A stretch of 64,000 bases of DNA from Shewanella psychrophila (GCF_002005305.1 NZ_CP014782.1:1240001-1304000), one strand, 5' to 3'. Shown: positions 25,626 to 35,452, counted from the first letter of the stretch. Translations and numbers: made by a program. The notes: generated by a model from the letters alone, not told the origin.

Positions 25626-28069
25626 CTTTATTTGAACAAATTGATAAAGGGACACTTTGGCGGTCAATTGGTGGTATTCATCCTCCAGAGAGAAAAACCC
25701 TCTCTAACAAATCATCGATCAAGACCTTCCCCCTAGCAGATGAGTATGTCGTCCCCCTGCCTCAGGTCGGTGAGTCTGCTGTCTTGATCGTAAAACCAGG
25801 TGATTATGTCGCTAAAGGTACTGTGCTCACTAAGGGAACCCATTTTGGCCACTTACCTGCCCACGCACCAACTTCAGGCCATATATCGAGTATTGCACAG
25901 CGTCCGGGTAACCATGCCTCAGGATTAGCGGTATTAAGTTGTGTCATCAAAGCCGATGGACTGGATACTATAGATGCACATATTCATCAAGCACTCTCTG
26001 GGGATGAAGTTGAGCAGTTAACAGACAAACAACTACTGGCTAAGATACAAGAAGCAGGGATCGCAGGTCTAGGCGGCGCAGCCTTTCCGACCCATATTAA
26101 ACTCAGCCCTGCCAGTGATATTGAGTTAGTCGTCATGAACGGCATTGAATGTGAACCTTACATTACTTCTGATGACATGATCATGCGGGAAAAGAGCGAT
26201 GAGATCCTCAACGGTATCGCTATCATTCACCGATTACTGGCTCCAAAGCGCCTCATCATCGCCATCGAAGACAATAAACCCGAAGCGATTGAAGCGATGC
26301 AACATGCATTAAATCGAAGCTCACTACCAAAAAATGGCGTCAGAATCACCAGTGTACCAACGCGTTATCCTTCCGGAGGCGAGAAACAACTTATTCAGAT
26401 ATTGACTGGGCAGGAGGTTCCTTCGGGCGCTATTCCAGCTCAGCTCGGTATCGTGGTACAGAATGTTGCAACAGCCTATGCCATCAATGAAGCAGTATTA
26501 CGTAATTACCCCCTAATTGAACGTGTTGTCACTGTCACAGGAGAGAACGCCCAACTTCCGGGTAATTATTGGATCCCCATTGGCACACCAATATCCCATG
26601 TGTTGACCCAGGCTCAATTTATAGGCAATGAACATGACAAGGTGATCATAGGGGGACCGATGATGGGTTACGCCTTGCATAACGATAATGCACCGACGTT
26701 AAAGGGCTCTAATTGTGTGTTGTTACCTGCAAGCGACGAATTAGCCCCAGACCAGAAAGAACTCCCCTGTGTTCGTTGTGGCGAATGTGCTCATGTCTGT
26801 CCGGCACAACTCCTCCCCCAGCAGTTGTTCTGGCATGCAAAGGCTCAAGAATACGAGAAAGCCACTAGCTATAACTTAGCCGACTGCATCGAATGCGGTT
26901 GCTGTACTTACGTATGTCCCAGTGAAATCCCTTTAGTTGAATATTATCGTATCGCGAAATCTGCGATAAAAACCGAAGCCGAAGAGAAAAAACAAGCAGA
27001 ACTGGCGAAACAAAGATTCGACCTTCGTACCCAACGCCTAGAGGATGAAAAACTGGCAAGAGAAGCCAAACAGAAAGCCTCTGCCGCAAGGCGTAAGTCA
27101 AACATGTCCTCATCGGATAAGGATGCTGTCGTTCTTGCTATGGCAAGAATTAAAGCTAAAAAGGATGCAACAAACCCCGAAGTTGCAGCTCCGGCCGCGG
27201 ATTCGACAAGCACCTCAAGCACAGGGCATGATACAGCTTCTGAGACTGCTTCTGAGACTAAAAGTAAACGAAAAGACATTTCCGCCGCGGTAGCACGGGC
27301 AAAGGCTAAAAAGACGGCACAAAAAGCGGCGACTCAAGACGACAACCCAAGTAACACGAAAGAGCCTGATTCAGATACCGCATTGGTCGATGGCAAGAAA
27401 GCTAAAATTGCAGCCGCTGTTGCTCGTGCTAAAGCCAAGAAAGCTGGCCTGAAACACGATGCTGCAAACAAATCTACTGGTACTCGCGCTGCTGAAGCAG
27501 AAACCAATAAGGTGAATCCACCTGTCGACGATAAGAAAGCCAAAATAGCTGCGGCAGTAGCAAGAGCCAAGGCTAAGAAGGTTGCAGCTCAGCAAGATAC
27601 TGATGAAACCGATACCAGTACAGCAAGCGCCCCAGTCGATGATAAAAAGGCTCGAATAGCAGCGGCTGTCGCTAAAGCCAAGGCTAAGAAGGTTGCAGCT
27701 CAGCAAGATAATGATGAAACCGATACCAGTACAGCAAGCGCCACAGTCGATGATAAAAAGGCTCGAATAGCAGCGACAGTCGCTAAAGCCAAGGCTAAGA
27801 AGGCTGCAGCTCAGCAAGATACAGATGAAGCCGATACCAGTACAGCAAGCGCCCCAGTCGATGATAAAAAGGCTCGAATAGCAGCGACTGTCGCAAGAGC
27901 CAAGGCTAAGAAAGCTGCAGCTCAACAAGGTGCAGTTCAAGCCACTGCGAATACAACCAATGCACCTGTCGACGATAAGAAAGCCAGAATTGCTGCCGCC
28001 GTTGCTAAGGCGAAAGCCAAGAAAGCGGCCCTAAATACCAGCACTAAAACAGAAGATTATAAGGATTAA
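25619..28069 (+). CDS. rsxC: Electron transport complex subunit RsxC/RnfC, with long repeat tail
   Basis: 816 aa. The N-terminal two-thirds (about 1-450) is the NADH/FMN-binding and soluble-ligand-binding core with GLGGAAFPTHIK and NGIECEPYITSDD; two 4Fe-4S motifs follow (CVRCGECAHVCP, CIECGCCTYVCP). The C-terminal 340 residues are an Ala/Lys-rich tail built of about eight copies of an A-x-A-R/K-AKAKK motif, three of them nearly identical 37-aa units at the DNA level. Gammaproteobacterial RsxC often has such a tail; its role is unknown. Start is GTG, overlapping rsxB by 7 nt. Confidence 0.96.
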   Translation: MLTLFEQIDKGTLWRSIGGIHPPERKTLSNKSSIKTFPLADEYVVPLPQVGESAVLIVKPGDYVAKGTVLTKGTHFGHLPAHAPTSGHISSIAQRPGNHASGLAVLSCVIKADGLDTIDAHIHQALSGDEVEQLTDKQLLAKIQEAGIAGLGGAAFPTHIKLSPASDIELVVMNGIECEPYITSDDMIMREKSDEILNGIAIIHRLLAPKRLIIAIEDNKPEAIEAMQHALNRSSLPKNGVRITSVPTRYPSGGEKQLIQILTGQEVPSGAIPAQLGIVVQNVATAYAINEAVLRNYPLIERVVTVTGENAQLPGNYWIPIGTPISHVLTQAQFIGNEHDKVIIGGPMMGYALHNDNAPTLKGSNCVLLPASDELAPDQKELPCVRCGECAHVCPAQLLPQQLFWHAKAQEYEKATSYNLADCIECGCCTYVCPSEIPLVEYYRIAKSAIKTEAEEKKQAELAKQRFDLRTQRLEDEKLAREAKQKASAARRKSNMSSSDKDAVVLAMARIKAKKDATNPEVAAPAADSTSTSSTGHDTASETASETKSKRKDISAAVARAKAKKTAQKAATQDDNPSNTKEPDSDTALVDGKKAKIAAAVARAKAKKAGLKHDAANKSTGTRAAEAETNKVNPPVDDKKAKIAAAVARAKAKKVAAQQDTDETDTSTASAPVDDKKARIAAAVAKAKAKKVAAQQDNDETDTSTASATVDDKKARIAATVAKAKAKKAAAQQDTDEADTSTASAPVDDKKARIAATVARAKAKKAAAQQGAVQATANTTNAPVDDKKARIAAAVAKAKAKKAALNTSTKTEDYKD
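27581..27913 (+). repeat. 111-bp tandem repeat inside rsxC
   Basis: Three consecutive 111-bp (37-codon) units at 27581-27691, 27692-27802 and 27803-27913, differing by only a few bases. Each encodes a segment starting V/A-AAQQD and ending AKAKK. More diverged copies of the AKAKK part flank them on both sides. Multiple-of-three length keeps the frame when copy number changes. Confidence 0.88.
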
Positions 28070-28072
28070 TTG

Positions 28073-29125
28073 ATGGCATTTAAGATTGCCTCTTCGCCTC
28101 ATTTGAGTCGTCGATTCCAGACCAGTACCTTGATGCAAAGAGTGCTACTGTGCGCCTTACCAGGCGTAGCTGTTCAGTGCTATTTTTTTGGCTGGGGCAC
28201 CATCATTCAGTTGGCGTTAGCCATCTCCGTGGCACTGTTTTGTGAAGCCAGCGTTTTAAGATTAAGACGCAGACCCGTATTCGCCACACTAAAGGACAAC
28301 AGTGCCTTACTGACCGCCCTTTTTATTGGCATCGCAGTACCGCCACTTGCGCCTTGGTGGATAAGCTTCATAGGTGCGATGTTTGCGATCATCATAGTTA
28401 AACATCTCTATGGTGGACTTGGGCACAACATATTTAACCCGGCAATGGCGGCGTATGTCATGCTACTGATCTCTTTTCCTGTTCAGATGACTAGCTGGGT
28501 AGCACCCAGTGTCATTGCAAGCCAGCCCCTTGATATATTAGCCAGTTTACAGATGATATTTTTGGGCGGTACTCAAGCGGAGATCAGTGCCTATAAGCTG
28601 GGATTCGATGGCATTGCTATGGCTACCCCACTAGATACCTTAAAAACAGATCTTGCCATGGGGTTAACCAGTACAGAAAGTTTAACTAAAACTATTTTTA
28701 GTGATGGCTTTGGTATCGGCTGGTTCTGGGTCAATATGGCTTATCTCGCCGGCGGACTGGCCATGATAAAGATGAAATTAATCCGCTGGCATATCAGTGT
28801 GGGACTCTTAGGTGCGCTCTATCTCTGTGCAAGCATAGGGTTTATTCTTAACCCAGATACCCATGCGGGACCACTATTTCACCTGTTTTCCGGTGCAACC
28901 ATGCTGGCTGCTTTTTTCATCGCTACCGATCCTGTCACCGCAGCCACCAGTGTCAAAGGTCGGCTGCTGTTCGGCGCTTTAATCGGTGTATTAGTGTATA
29001 TCATACGGACTTATGGAGGTTACCCAGATGCTTATGCCTTCGCTATTTTACTTGCTAACCTCTGTGCACCTTTCATCGATCACTATATGAAGCCCAGAAC
29101 TTATGGGCACAGATCCAGAAGCTAA
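28073..29125 (+). CDS. rsxD: Electron transport complex subunit RsxD/RnfD
   Basis: 350-aa integral membrane subunit carrying covalently bound FMN in this family; SGATMLAAFF with the following DPVTAATS marks the flavinylation region. The N-terminal FKIASSPHLSRR block and GLGHNIFNPAM are diagnostic. The ATG at 28073 lies 3 nt after the rsxC stop. Confidence 0.96.
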   Translation: MAFKIASSPHLSRRFQTSTLMQRVLLCALPGVAVQCYFFGWGTIIQLALAISVALFCEASVLRLRRRPVFATLKDNSALLTALFIGIAVPPLAPWWISFIGAMFAIIIVKHLYGGLGHNIFNPAMAAYVMLLISFPVQMTSWVAPSVIASQPLDILASLQMIFLGGTQAEISAYKLGFDGIAMATPLDTLKTDLAMGLTSTESLTKTIFSDGFGIGWFWVNMAYLAGGLAMIKMKLIRWHISVGLLGALYLCASIGFILNPDTHAGPLFHLFSGATMLAAFFIATDPVTAATSVKGRLLFGALIGVLVYIIRTYGGYPDAYAFAILLANLCAPFIDHYMKPRTYGHRSRS

Positions 29126-29140
29126 TACAGAGGATTAAAT

Positions 29141-29779
29141 ATGCAGAAATCAATCTTAAAAAACGGCTTCTTACTAGGACTATTTGCTCTGTTATGCACC
29201 GCGTTTGTTGCCGTAGTAAATCATCAAACTGTCGATAAAATCAAAGAGCAACAACAACTAGAGTTAAAACGTACGCTTCATCAACTGATACCGGACGACA
29301 TGCATGACAATGAACTGACCGAGTACTGTATCTTGATCCACGATAAGGAAGCTATGGGCGTCGATATGCCATTGCCTTCATATATCGCCACCAATCAATC
29401 GGTCCCGGTGGCCATTGCCATGGAAGCCATTGCCCCAGATGGATACAATGGCAATATTAAGTTGATCATAGGCATCGACAGTCATGGAACAGTCCTCGGA
29501 GTCAGAACTCTTTCTCATGCAGAGACGCCAGGGCTTGGCGATAAAATAGATCTTAGAAAATCTGACTGGGTACTAAGCTTCAATCAAAAAAAGCTTCAAT
29601 CTGAGACCGATAAGCGCTGGAACGTCAAAAAAGATGGTGGTGATTTTGATCAATTTACCGGTGCAACTATCACCCCTAGAGCCTATGTTAAAGCCGTACG
29701 TAAGGCGCTGATTTATTTCAATGAAAATAGTGAAACATTACTCAAACGCCCTGCAAACTGTGAGGTTGATTACCGATGA
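29141..29779 (+). CDS. rsxG: Electron transport complex subunit RsxG/RnfG
   Basis: 212-aa subunit with one N-terminal membrane helix and a periplasmic FMN-binding domain. The flavinylation motif is FTGATITPRA near the C-terminus; SHAETPGLGDKID is a family landmark. Its stop codon overlaps the rsxE start (ATGA). Confidence 0.96.
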   Translation: MQKSILKNGFLLGLFALLCTAFVAVVNHQTVDKIKEQQQLELKRTLHQLIPDDMHDNELTEYCILIHDKEAMGVDMPLPSYIATNQSVPVAIAMEAIAPDGYNGNIKLIIGIDSHGTVLGVRTLSHAETPGLGDKIDLRKSDWVLSFNQKKLQSETDKRWNVKKDGGDFDQFTGATITPRAYVKAVRKALIYFNENSETLLKRPANCEVDYR

Positions 29780-30546
29780 ATGAAACGAATGTCGATGCAT
29801 CAGATGAGCCCGTAGTGAATATAGCTGAGGATTCAAAATCCGGCGTGTTGAATGTGTATAAAGAGATTGCCTTTCAAGGCTTATGGAAAAATAATCCTGG
29901 TCTGGTCCAACTATTAGGCCTGTGCCCTTTACTGGCAGTGACGGCCACCTTAACCAATGCATTGGGTTTAGGTCTCGCGACCATGTTGGTGCTAATTTGC
30001 TCTAATATTTTAGTTTCACTAGTAAAAGATTTTGTCCCAAAAGAGATCCGTATTCCGGTGTTTGTGATGATCATTGCCGCCTTAGTGACGAGTGTGCAAC
30101 TCCTCATCAATGCCTACGCCTATGGACTCTATTTGTCCTTGGGGATCTTCCTTCCCTTGATTGTGACCAACTGTGTGATTATCGGGCGCGCCGAAGCATT
30201 TGCATCCCGTAACTCTCTGCCCAAATCTGCGTTCGATGGCTTTATGATGGGCTTAGGCTTCTTAATCGTTCTAGCCATTCTAGGTGCCTGTAGAGAGCTT
30301 CTTGGGCAAGGCACGCTATTTGATGGCGCCGATCTCTTACTCGGGAATTGGGCGGCTGGGCTTACGATACATGTCTGGCAGTTTGAAACGAGTTTTCTCT
30401 TGGCTATGCTCCCACCCGGTGCATTCATCGGCATGGGGTTTTTGATCGCCTTCAAAAATGTTATCGATAAAAGAATCGCAGACAAACAGCCTGAAGTGAC
30501 CGTACAAGGACCAGTGAAGCGAGCAAGAATAACTAAAGTCAGCTAA
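29776..30546 (+). CDS. rsxE: Electron transport complex subunit RsxE/RnfE
   Basis: 256-aa integral membrane subunit, paralogous to RsxA (NNPGLVQLLGLCPLLAV and IVTNCVIIGRAEAFA). Its start overlaps rsxG by 4 nt. It completes the ABCDGE order. nth follows 65 bp later, the usual gammaproteobacterial linkage. Confidence 0.96.
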   Translation: MNETNVDASDEPVVNIAEDSKSGVLNVYKEIAFQGLWKNNPGLVQLLGLCPLLAVTATLTNALGLGLATMLVLICSNILVSLVKDFVPKEIRIPVFVMIIAALVTSVQLLINAYAYGLYLSLGIFLPLIVTNCVIIGRAEAFASRNSLPKSAFDGFMMGLGFLIVLAILGACRELLGQGTLFDGADLLLGNWAAGLTIHVWQFETSFLLAMLPPGAFIGMGFLIAFKNVIDKRIADKQPEVTVQGPVKRARITKVS

Positions 30547-30611
30547 TACCATAGGTCATAAACAAAATTATGACCTATGGTGATGCAAGCAAATACATAA
30601 TAAGAAAACAT

Positions 30612-31253
30612 ATGAATAAAGATAAACGTCAGCGGATATTAGAGATCCTCAGAGAGAATAATCCCCATCCAGAGACTGAGCTGAATTTCTCCAGCCCGTT
30701 CGAATTACTGGTTGCTGTTACCCTTTCGGCGCAAGCGACCGACGTCAGCGTCAACAAGGCAACGGATAAACTGTTCCCAGTTGCCAATACAGCAGAAGCC
30801 ATCTATGCCTTAGGCATAGATGGCTTAAAAACCTATATCAAGACTATTGGCTTATATAATAATAAAGCGGTCAATGTCATTAAAGCCTGTGGGATCTTAG
30901 TCGAGAAATATAACGGTCAAGTCCCTGAAGACCGTGAGGCTCTGGAGTCTCTTCCCGGTGTCGGACGTAAAACAGCTAACGTGGTACTCAATACCGCTTT
31001 TGGCTGGCCTACCATAGCCATAGACACTCATATTTTCAGAGTGGCAAACAGAACCAAGTTTGCCATGGGGAAAAACGTCGACCATGTCGAGCAAAAAATG
31101 TTAAAGGTCGTCCCTACAGAATTTATGGTCGATGTTCACCATTGGTTTATTCTTCACGGTAGATATACCTGCTTAGCCAGAAAACCACGATGCGGTAGCT
31201 GCTTAATAGAAGACTTGTGTGAGTTTAAAGAGAAAGTTTATCCAGAGGATTAA
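30612..31253 (+). CDS. nth: Endonuclease III
   Basis: DNA glycosylase/AP lyase for oxidised pyrimidines. 213 aa from the ATG at 30612, which matches the E. coli Nth start (MNK..R). Helix-hairpin-helix LPGVGRKTANVVLNTAFG contains the catalytic lysine; the catalytic aspartate is in AIDTHIFRV. The [4Fe-4S] motif C-x6-C-x2-C-x5-C is at the C-terminus (CLARKPRCGSCLIEDLC). Last gene of the rsx operon; a terminator follows. Confidence 0.97.
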   Translation: MNKDKRQRILEILRENNPHPETELNFSSPFELLVAVTLSAQATDVSVNKATDKLFPVANTAEAIYALGIDGLKTYIKTIGLYNNKAVNVIKACGILVEKYNGQVPEDREALESLPGVGRKTANVVLNTAFGWPTIAIDTHIFRVANRTKFAMGKNVDHVEQKMLKVVPTEFMVDVHHWFILHGRYTCLARKPRCGSCLIEDLCEFKEKVYPED

Positions 31254-31315
31254 ATCAGTCAGATGGACGCCATCGGACTATTTTATTAAATTATTGGTAT
31301 TACAAATACTTAAAA

Positions 31316-31336
31316 AGCCGCTTAGCGGCTTTTTTT
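31316..31336 (+). terminator. Terminator of the rsx-nth operon (bidirectional)
   Basis: AGCCGC-TTA-GCGGCT with A residues before and seven T residues after. It also ends the small minus-strand gene at 31364-31447. Confidence 0.9.
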
Positions 31337-31363
31337 ATGCTAACTAACACTTAAAGCGAAGCG

Positions 31364-31447
31364 TTAAAACATGCTCCAAAAGAAGATAGACAAACATACG
31401 CCAATGACTGCACTCAAACCAAATGCCATTTTTAATTCAGTATTCAT
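31364..31447 (-). CDS. YnhF-like 27-aa membrane protein
   Basis: A 27-codon open frame, MNTELKMAFGLSAVIG... ending FFWSMF, with an excellent ribosome site (AGGAAAGAGA just before ATG) and a terminator immediately downstream. It is a single hydrophobic helix with a short polar N-terminus. The M-x-T-D/E-LK start and the size resemble E. coli YnhF, a 29-aa inner-membrane peptide of unknown role. It lies in the gap between nth and gloA, below the length that ORF finders usually report. Confidence 0.72.
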   Translation of the reverse strand: MNTELKMAFGLSAVIGVCLSIFFWSMF

Positions 31448-31666
31448 TCTCTTTCCTATTATGTGTCAGTATAAATCATAACTTGGTAGACATTATCTTA
31501 AGAAACGACTGAAATTCACACCACAAAAGCATCAGAGTGTGATCTACACCTAAATTATTCACCTGCAAAAATGATGAGAGCAAAGCATCGAGAACCTTAG
31601 ATCAATGGGTTATCATTTCAGCCAAGTACACAGCTTTTTTAATAATTAAAAACTACCGAGGTTTCA

Positions 31667-32077
31667 ATGTCGCAATTTTTACATACCATGATCCGTGTTG
31701 TCGATCTAGAAAAAAGCATACACTTTTATACGCAAATAATGGGTATGAAGCTACTTCGAAAGTCAGAAAATACCGAATACAGATATACCCTCGCCTTCGT
31801 CGGTTTTGATAGAGAATCGACGGGAGCGGGCGTGATAGAACTAACTCACAATTGGGATACGGCGAGCTATGAGATGGGTAATGCCTTTGGTCATTTAGCC
31901 ATAGGTGAAGCAGACATCTATGGCCGTTGCGAAGCGATAAAAGCCGCTGGGGGAAGCATAGTCAGAGCGCCTGGTCCCGTAGCAGGTGGCACGACAGAGA
32001 TTGCTTTTGTGGAAGATCCTGATGGCTATAAAATTGAACTCATCCAGATGAGCTCAGCAGCTAAAGGCATAGGTTAA
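31667..32077 (+). CDS. gloA: Lactoylglutathione lyase (glyoxalase I)
   Basis: Converts the methylglyoxal-glutathione hemithioacetal to S-lactoylglutathione; cytosolic, Ni/Zn dependent. 136 aa, a single vicinal-oxygen-chelate domain pair. Metal ligands by family position: H6 (FLHTM), E in VIELTHNW, H in FGHLAIG, and E in YKIELIQ. Monocistronic with a terminator. Confidence 0.95.
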   Translation: MSQFLHTMIRVVDLEKSIHFYTQIMGMKLLRKSENTEYRYTLAFVGFDRESTGAGVIELTHNWDTASYEMGNAFGHLAIGEADIYGRCEAIKAAGGSIVRAPGPVAGGTTEIAFVEDPDGYKIELIQMSSAAKGIG

Positions 32078-32102
32078 CGTTATTACGTTAATTGAAAAGC
32101 AT

Positions 32103-32128
32103 AAAAAAGCGCCTTTCGGCGCTTTTTT
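32103..32128. terminator. Bidirectional terminator between gloA and the TonB receptor gene
   Basis: AGCGCC-TTTC-GGCGCT with six A residues before and six T residues after; serves the convergent genes on both sides. Confidence 0.92.
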
Positions 32129-32153
32129 ATTTTAATAGCTAATCTATTAAGCT

Positions 32154-34745
32154 TTAGAACTTAACTGATACACCTGCGAAGTATTGACGCCCAACTGTGT
32201 CGTAAACTTCTGGTACCGTACCACCGGCACTTCCGTTAGAGACATTTGATGGCTCTTCGTCAGTTAGGTTTTTAACACCCGCACTCAGCATCCAAGTATC
32301 ATTGATGAAGTAAGTCGCCGATACATTGTGATAAAGAACCGCATCAACTTTAGTACCTTCGGCTAAATCATCCATCTCTCCAATATAACGGTTGAAGTAC
32401 ATTACACTCCAGTCGTCTTGGCTTGCTTTAATGCTAAAGTTATTACGAACTTGTGCATATGCACCGAAGTTACCATCGACGGTATTAGTGTAATCAACGC
32501 CATCTTGCTCAAAATTAAGCAAGTAAGTGGTGTCATTGCTAACGGTCCAATCTAAGTTTAACGCTTCGAAGTTATACGCTAAGTTAAAATCAATACCGCT
32601 TGTATCTTGGTAACCTACGTTAGTCAATGAATTGGTTAGGTTAGTCAAATCACCGTCCGGTCCGATATTAAATGCTTCACATGCCGTAGTATCACCTTTA
32701 AAACAGTTGGTTAGGCCATTTTGCGTGTCCAGACGTGCAATTGCATTCTTCACTTTAAAGCGCCAGTAATCGACAGTAAGAGACATACCATCCACATAGC
32801 TAGGTGAGTACACTAAACCAGCTGTATATGATTCAGATTCTTCGGCTTGAAGGTCTTCATCCGATGTGTAATTAACAAGTATCTGTGGATCTTGCTCATT
32901 ACCCCATGGATCTGTTAGATAATCGTATGAACCTGAGTTACCGCCGTATAGCTCACTGACACTTGGCGCGCGGAAACCTGTTGCAGCAACGGTACGGATC
33001 ATCAAGTCATCTGTCGCTTCATATGTTAGACCAATTTTCCAGGTAGATGCGTTACCAAATGTAGAATAATCATCGAAACGTAATGCAAACTCACCGGTTA
33101 ACTTATCCGTGAATGGAACGCTAACTTCCTGAAACACTGACATTACGTTGTAGTTACCATCAGTAGGATCTTGCTGAGCAGCAGTACTCTCACCGGCTAC
33201 AACGATTGGGTCAGGATTGTAATAACCACTCTCATAACGGTACTCTGCACCTATTGCATATGCTACTGCACCTGCATCAAGGTCAAATAGCTCGCCGGTT
33301 AAACCAGCAGACAATACATGCTGCTCGTTACCGCCATCAGCTTGTTCGGTGTACGCCACACCATCCAGCATTTCTTGATTTGTTATTGGCTCGCCAGAGA
33401 ACCAAGGATCTTGGTCTGCATAAATGGCATCAGCCATCAATGACGCATTAATTGAATTTTCTACTGATGTCTCGGCTTTGTTTTTACCGTAAGTGTAAGA
33501 AACATCCCAATCCATACCTGTATTGATATCTAACGAACCAGCTAGGCCTGCAGAAATACGCATAGTGTCAGTATCTTGCTTGTAGATACGAGGACCTACA
33601 TCATTCATACGTTTTCTAAAGTTTATTTGCCCATTATCATCAGCAACAATACCACCTGTAGCCATATCAGAATCAATATCAACACAAGTCGACGTATTCT
33701 GACCTGGCTCACATACATCTAACATAATGTTTGCTGGCTGTGCTGCCAACTGCTGATTGGATTTACGTTTGGTATATAAAATGTCACCGGTCAGAACTAG
33801 ATCGCCGCCTAACTCTTGCGTCATATTGGCGAACAAGCTGTAACGCTTGCTTGGTGTTTGATAATAGCTATCTTGCGTATAATCGTAGCCTTGCTCTTGT
33901 GGGACCCAAGTTCCACCATTATTATTTTTAACTTCCTGTACGGGTTTTCCGTTTTCTCCTATAACGACATTTCCATTTTCATCAAATTTATTACCGATAA
34001 TGCCGCCATTCGGAGTAAATGAACTAGCACCTGGATCTGTCCAATCACGATCAGACTGAATGACACCGCGACGTTCAGAGTAAGCTGCGCCGAATGTGTA
34101 GTTACCGGAATCAGTATTAAAACCATAAAGTGCGCTGATTTCGCCGTTTTCACCGTCGCTCTTATCAGTCATGCCACCAGTAACATCAATCTGGAAGCCT
34201 TCAAAATCTTTTTTGGTAATAATGTTAACAACACCGGCGATGGCGTCAGAGCCATATACGGCTGATGCACCATCTTTTAGAATCTCAACACGTGCAATCA
34301 TAGCAACAGGAATAGAGTTTAGATCCACAGCGCTATTTGCACCAGAACCTGAGTTAACCATACGGCGACCGTTGAGCAATACTAAAGTACGCTCTGCTCC
34401 CATACCGCGTAGGTCAACCTGTGCTACACCGTCTGAGCCATTGTTGGTGCTTGAGCCCATGGCAGCTCCAGCCATTGAGGTCTGTGCTTGTAGCAATTGA
34501 TCTACTGACGTGAAGCCTTCAGCTTTAATTGTTGCCGCATCGATAATGGTAACCGGTGAAGCCGTTTCCATATCTTGACGTTGAATGCGGGAGCCAGTTA
34601 CTGAAATTCGCTCTACCTTGGCTGTTTCTTCTTGTGCGAATGCAGTGTTTGATACTGTGAATGCAGTAGTTGAAACCGATGCGATCAACCCAAGCTTGAT
34701 AGCTTGCGATAACTTACTACTTGAATGCAGCGATGTTCTTATCAT
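32154..34745 (-). CDS. TonB-dependent outer-membrane receptor, substrate unknown
   Basis: 863 aa. A signal peptide ends near residue 37 (NTAFA-QEE). The plug domain (about 45-180) shows ISVTGSRIQRQDMETASPV, the LLNGRR motif, VEILKDGASAVYGSDAIAGVVNI; a 22-strand barrel follows and ends in F (AGVSVKF). A separate canonical TonB box is not clear; AKVERISVTGSR may include it. The class resembles the large Shewanella/Alteromonas receptors taken to import peptides or plant/algal compounds, but nothing nearby names the ligand. No CRISPR-like or Fur-box pattern was found upstream. Confidence 0.9.
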   Translation of the reverse strand: MIRTSLHSSSKLSQAIKLGLIASVSTTAFTVSNTAFAQEETAKVERISVTGSRIQRQDMETASPVTIIDAATIKAEGFTSVDQLLQAQTSMAGAAMGSSTNNGSDGVAQVDLRGMGAERTLVLLNGRRMVNSGSGANSAVDLNSIPVAMIARVEILKDGASAVYGSDAIAGVVNIITKKDFEGFQIDVTGGMTDKSDGENGEISALYGFNTDSGNYTFGAAYSERRGVIQSDRDWTDPGASSFTPNGGIIGNKFDENGNVVIGENGKPVQEVKNNNGGTWVPQEQGYDYTQDSYYQTPSKRYSLFANMTQELGGDLVLTGDILYTKRKSNQQLAAQPANIMLDVCEPGQNTSTCVDIDSDMATGGIVADDNGQINFRKRMNDVGPRIYKQDTDTMRISAGLAGSLDINTGMDWDVSYTYGKNKAETSVENSINASLMADAIYADQDPWFSGEPITNQEMLDGVAYTEQADGGNEQHVLSAGLTGELFDLDAGAVAYAIGAEYRYESGYYNPDPIVVAGESTAAQQDPTDGNYNVMSVFQEVSVPFTDKLTGEFALRFDDYSTFGNASTWKIGLTYEATDDLMIRTVAATGFRAPSVSELYGGNSGSYDYLTDPWGNEQDPQILVNYTSDEDLQAEESESYTAGLVYSPSYVDGMSLTVDYWRFKVKNAIARLDTQNGLTNCFKGDTTACEAFNIGPDGDLTNLTNSLTNVGYQDTSGIDFNLAYNFEALNLDWTVSNDTTYLLNFEQDGVDYTNTVDGNFGAYAQVRNNFSIKASQDDWSVMYFNRYIGEMDDLAEGTKVDAVLYHNVSATYFINDTWMLSAGVKNLTDEEPSNVSNGSAGGTVPEVYDTVGRQYFAGVSVKF

Positions 34746-35452
34746 TAAGATGTACTCCCTAACTTATTATGACTTGCTTATTATTTGTTTTTATTTTGCG
34801 CCAATTATCGTTGATTATTTACCAATTTGTGTCGCTTTGTTAATTGGAATTAATGGCGTTGAAATTGAAACTATAGTTTCACCATAAGCCAGTCAATCAC
34901 CAATTTAATTAACCCTTGATGCCGCAAAGTTAAAGCAAAGATACCAATAAGTAATAGAATGAACATTTTATAAAACACAAGAGCGGAAACATGTTATCAA
35001 ACAGCATAAAAAACTCAAGAAACGCTAATTAGGCAGAGATTACATCTAGCCAATACTTAACAGTTCCGCAACCCACGCAAAAACCAAAAACGTGAGCTTC
35101 GTCACACTTTTACTGTAAGTCATTATATGGAGCGCCATTCTGTCGCGTTTTTTTGACTAAGGTCAATTCCACTTACCTTTGTTTATCTTATTTGTCAGCT
35201 TAGGTTCAGGGAGGTATTCGTGTATTAAATAACATTTACCTTATTATTAACATAAATAGTGATTACAAATTAATACATTTAAATCTATTAAGTTAATAAT
35301 GCAGGAGTAGAGATTGCCGCATCAATGATTCAACCACGAAAGTGATAACAAAAAAGTAGATTGTAAATGAAAAGTTTTTAATGCCAAGATGAAATCATTT
35401 ATTTTAATATGCAGCATATAAATAAGTGACCACTCAATTTATTAAAATGATG
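34746..35452. other. AT-rich gene-free region upstream of the TonB receptor
   Basis: About 700 bp with only very short frames. It must hold the receptor promoter and possibly 3' structures of the pilus-like operon. The only ordered element I noted is TTGAC-TAAG-GTCAA at 35153-35166, an FNR-like dyad with two symmetric departures from TTGAT-N4-ATCAA. Confidence 0.5.

Noticed and set aside
27371..27940. Cysteine-rich 189-codon frame antisense to the rsxC repeats
   Set aside because: It mirrors the 111-bp repeat on the opposite strand and has no ribosome site; it is a repeat artefact.
33206..34500. Several 60-110-codon frames antisense to the TonB receptor gene
   Set aside because: They shadow a strong coding sequence and carry no start context.
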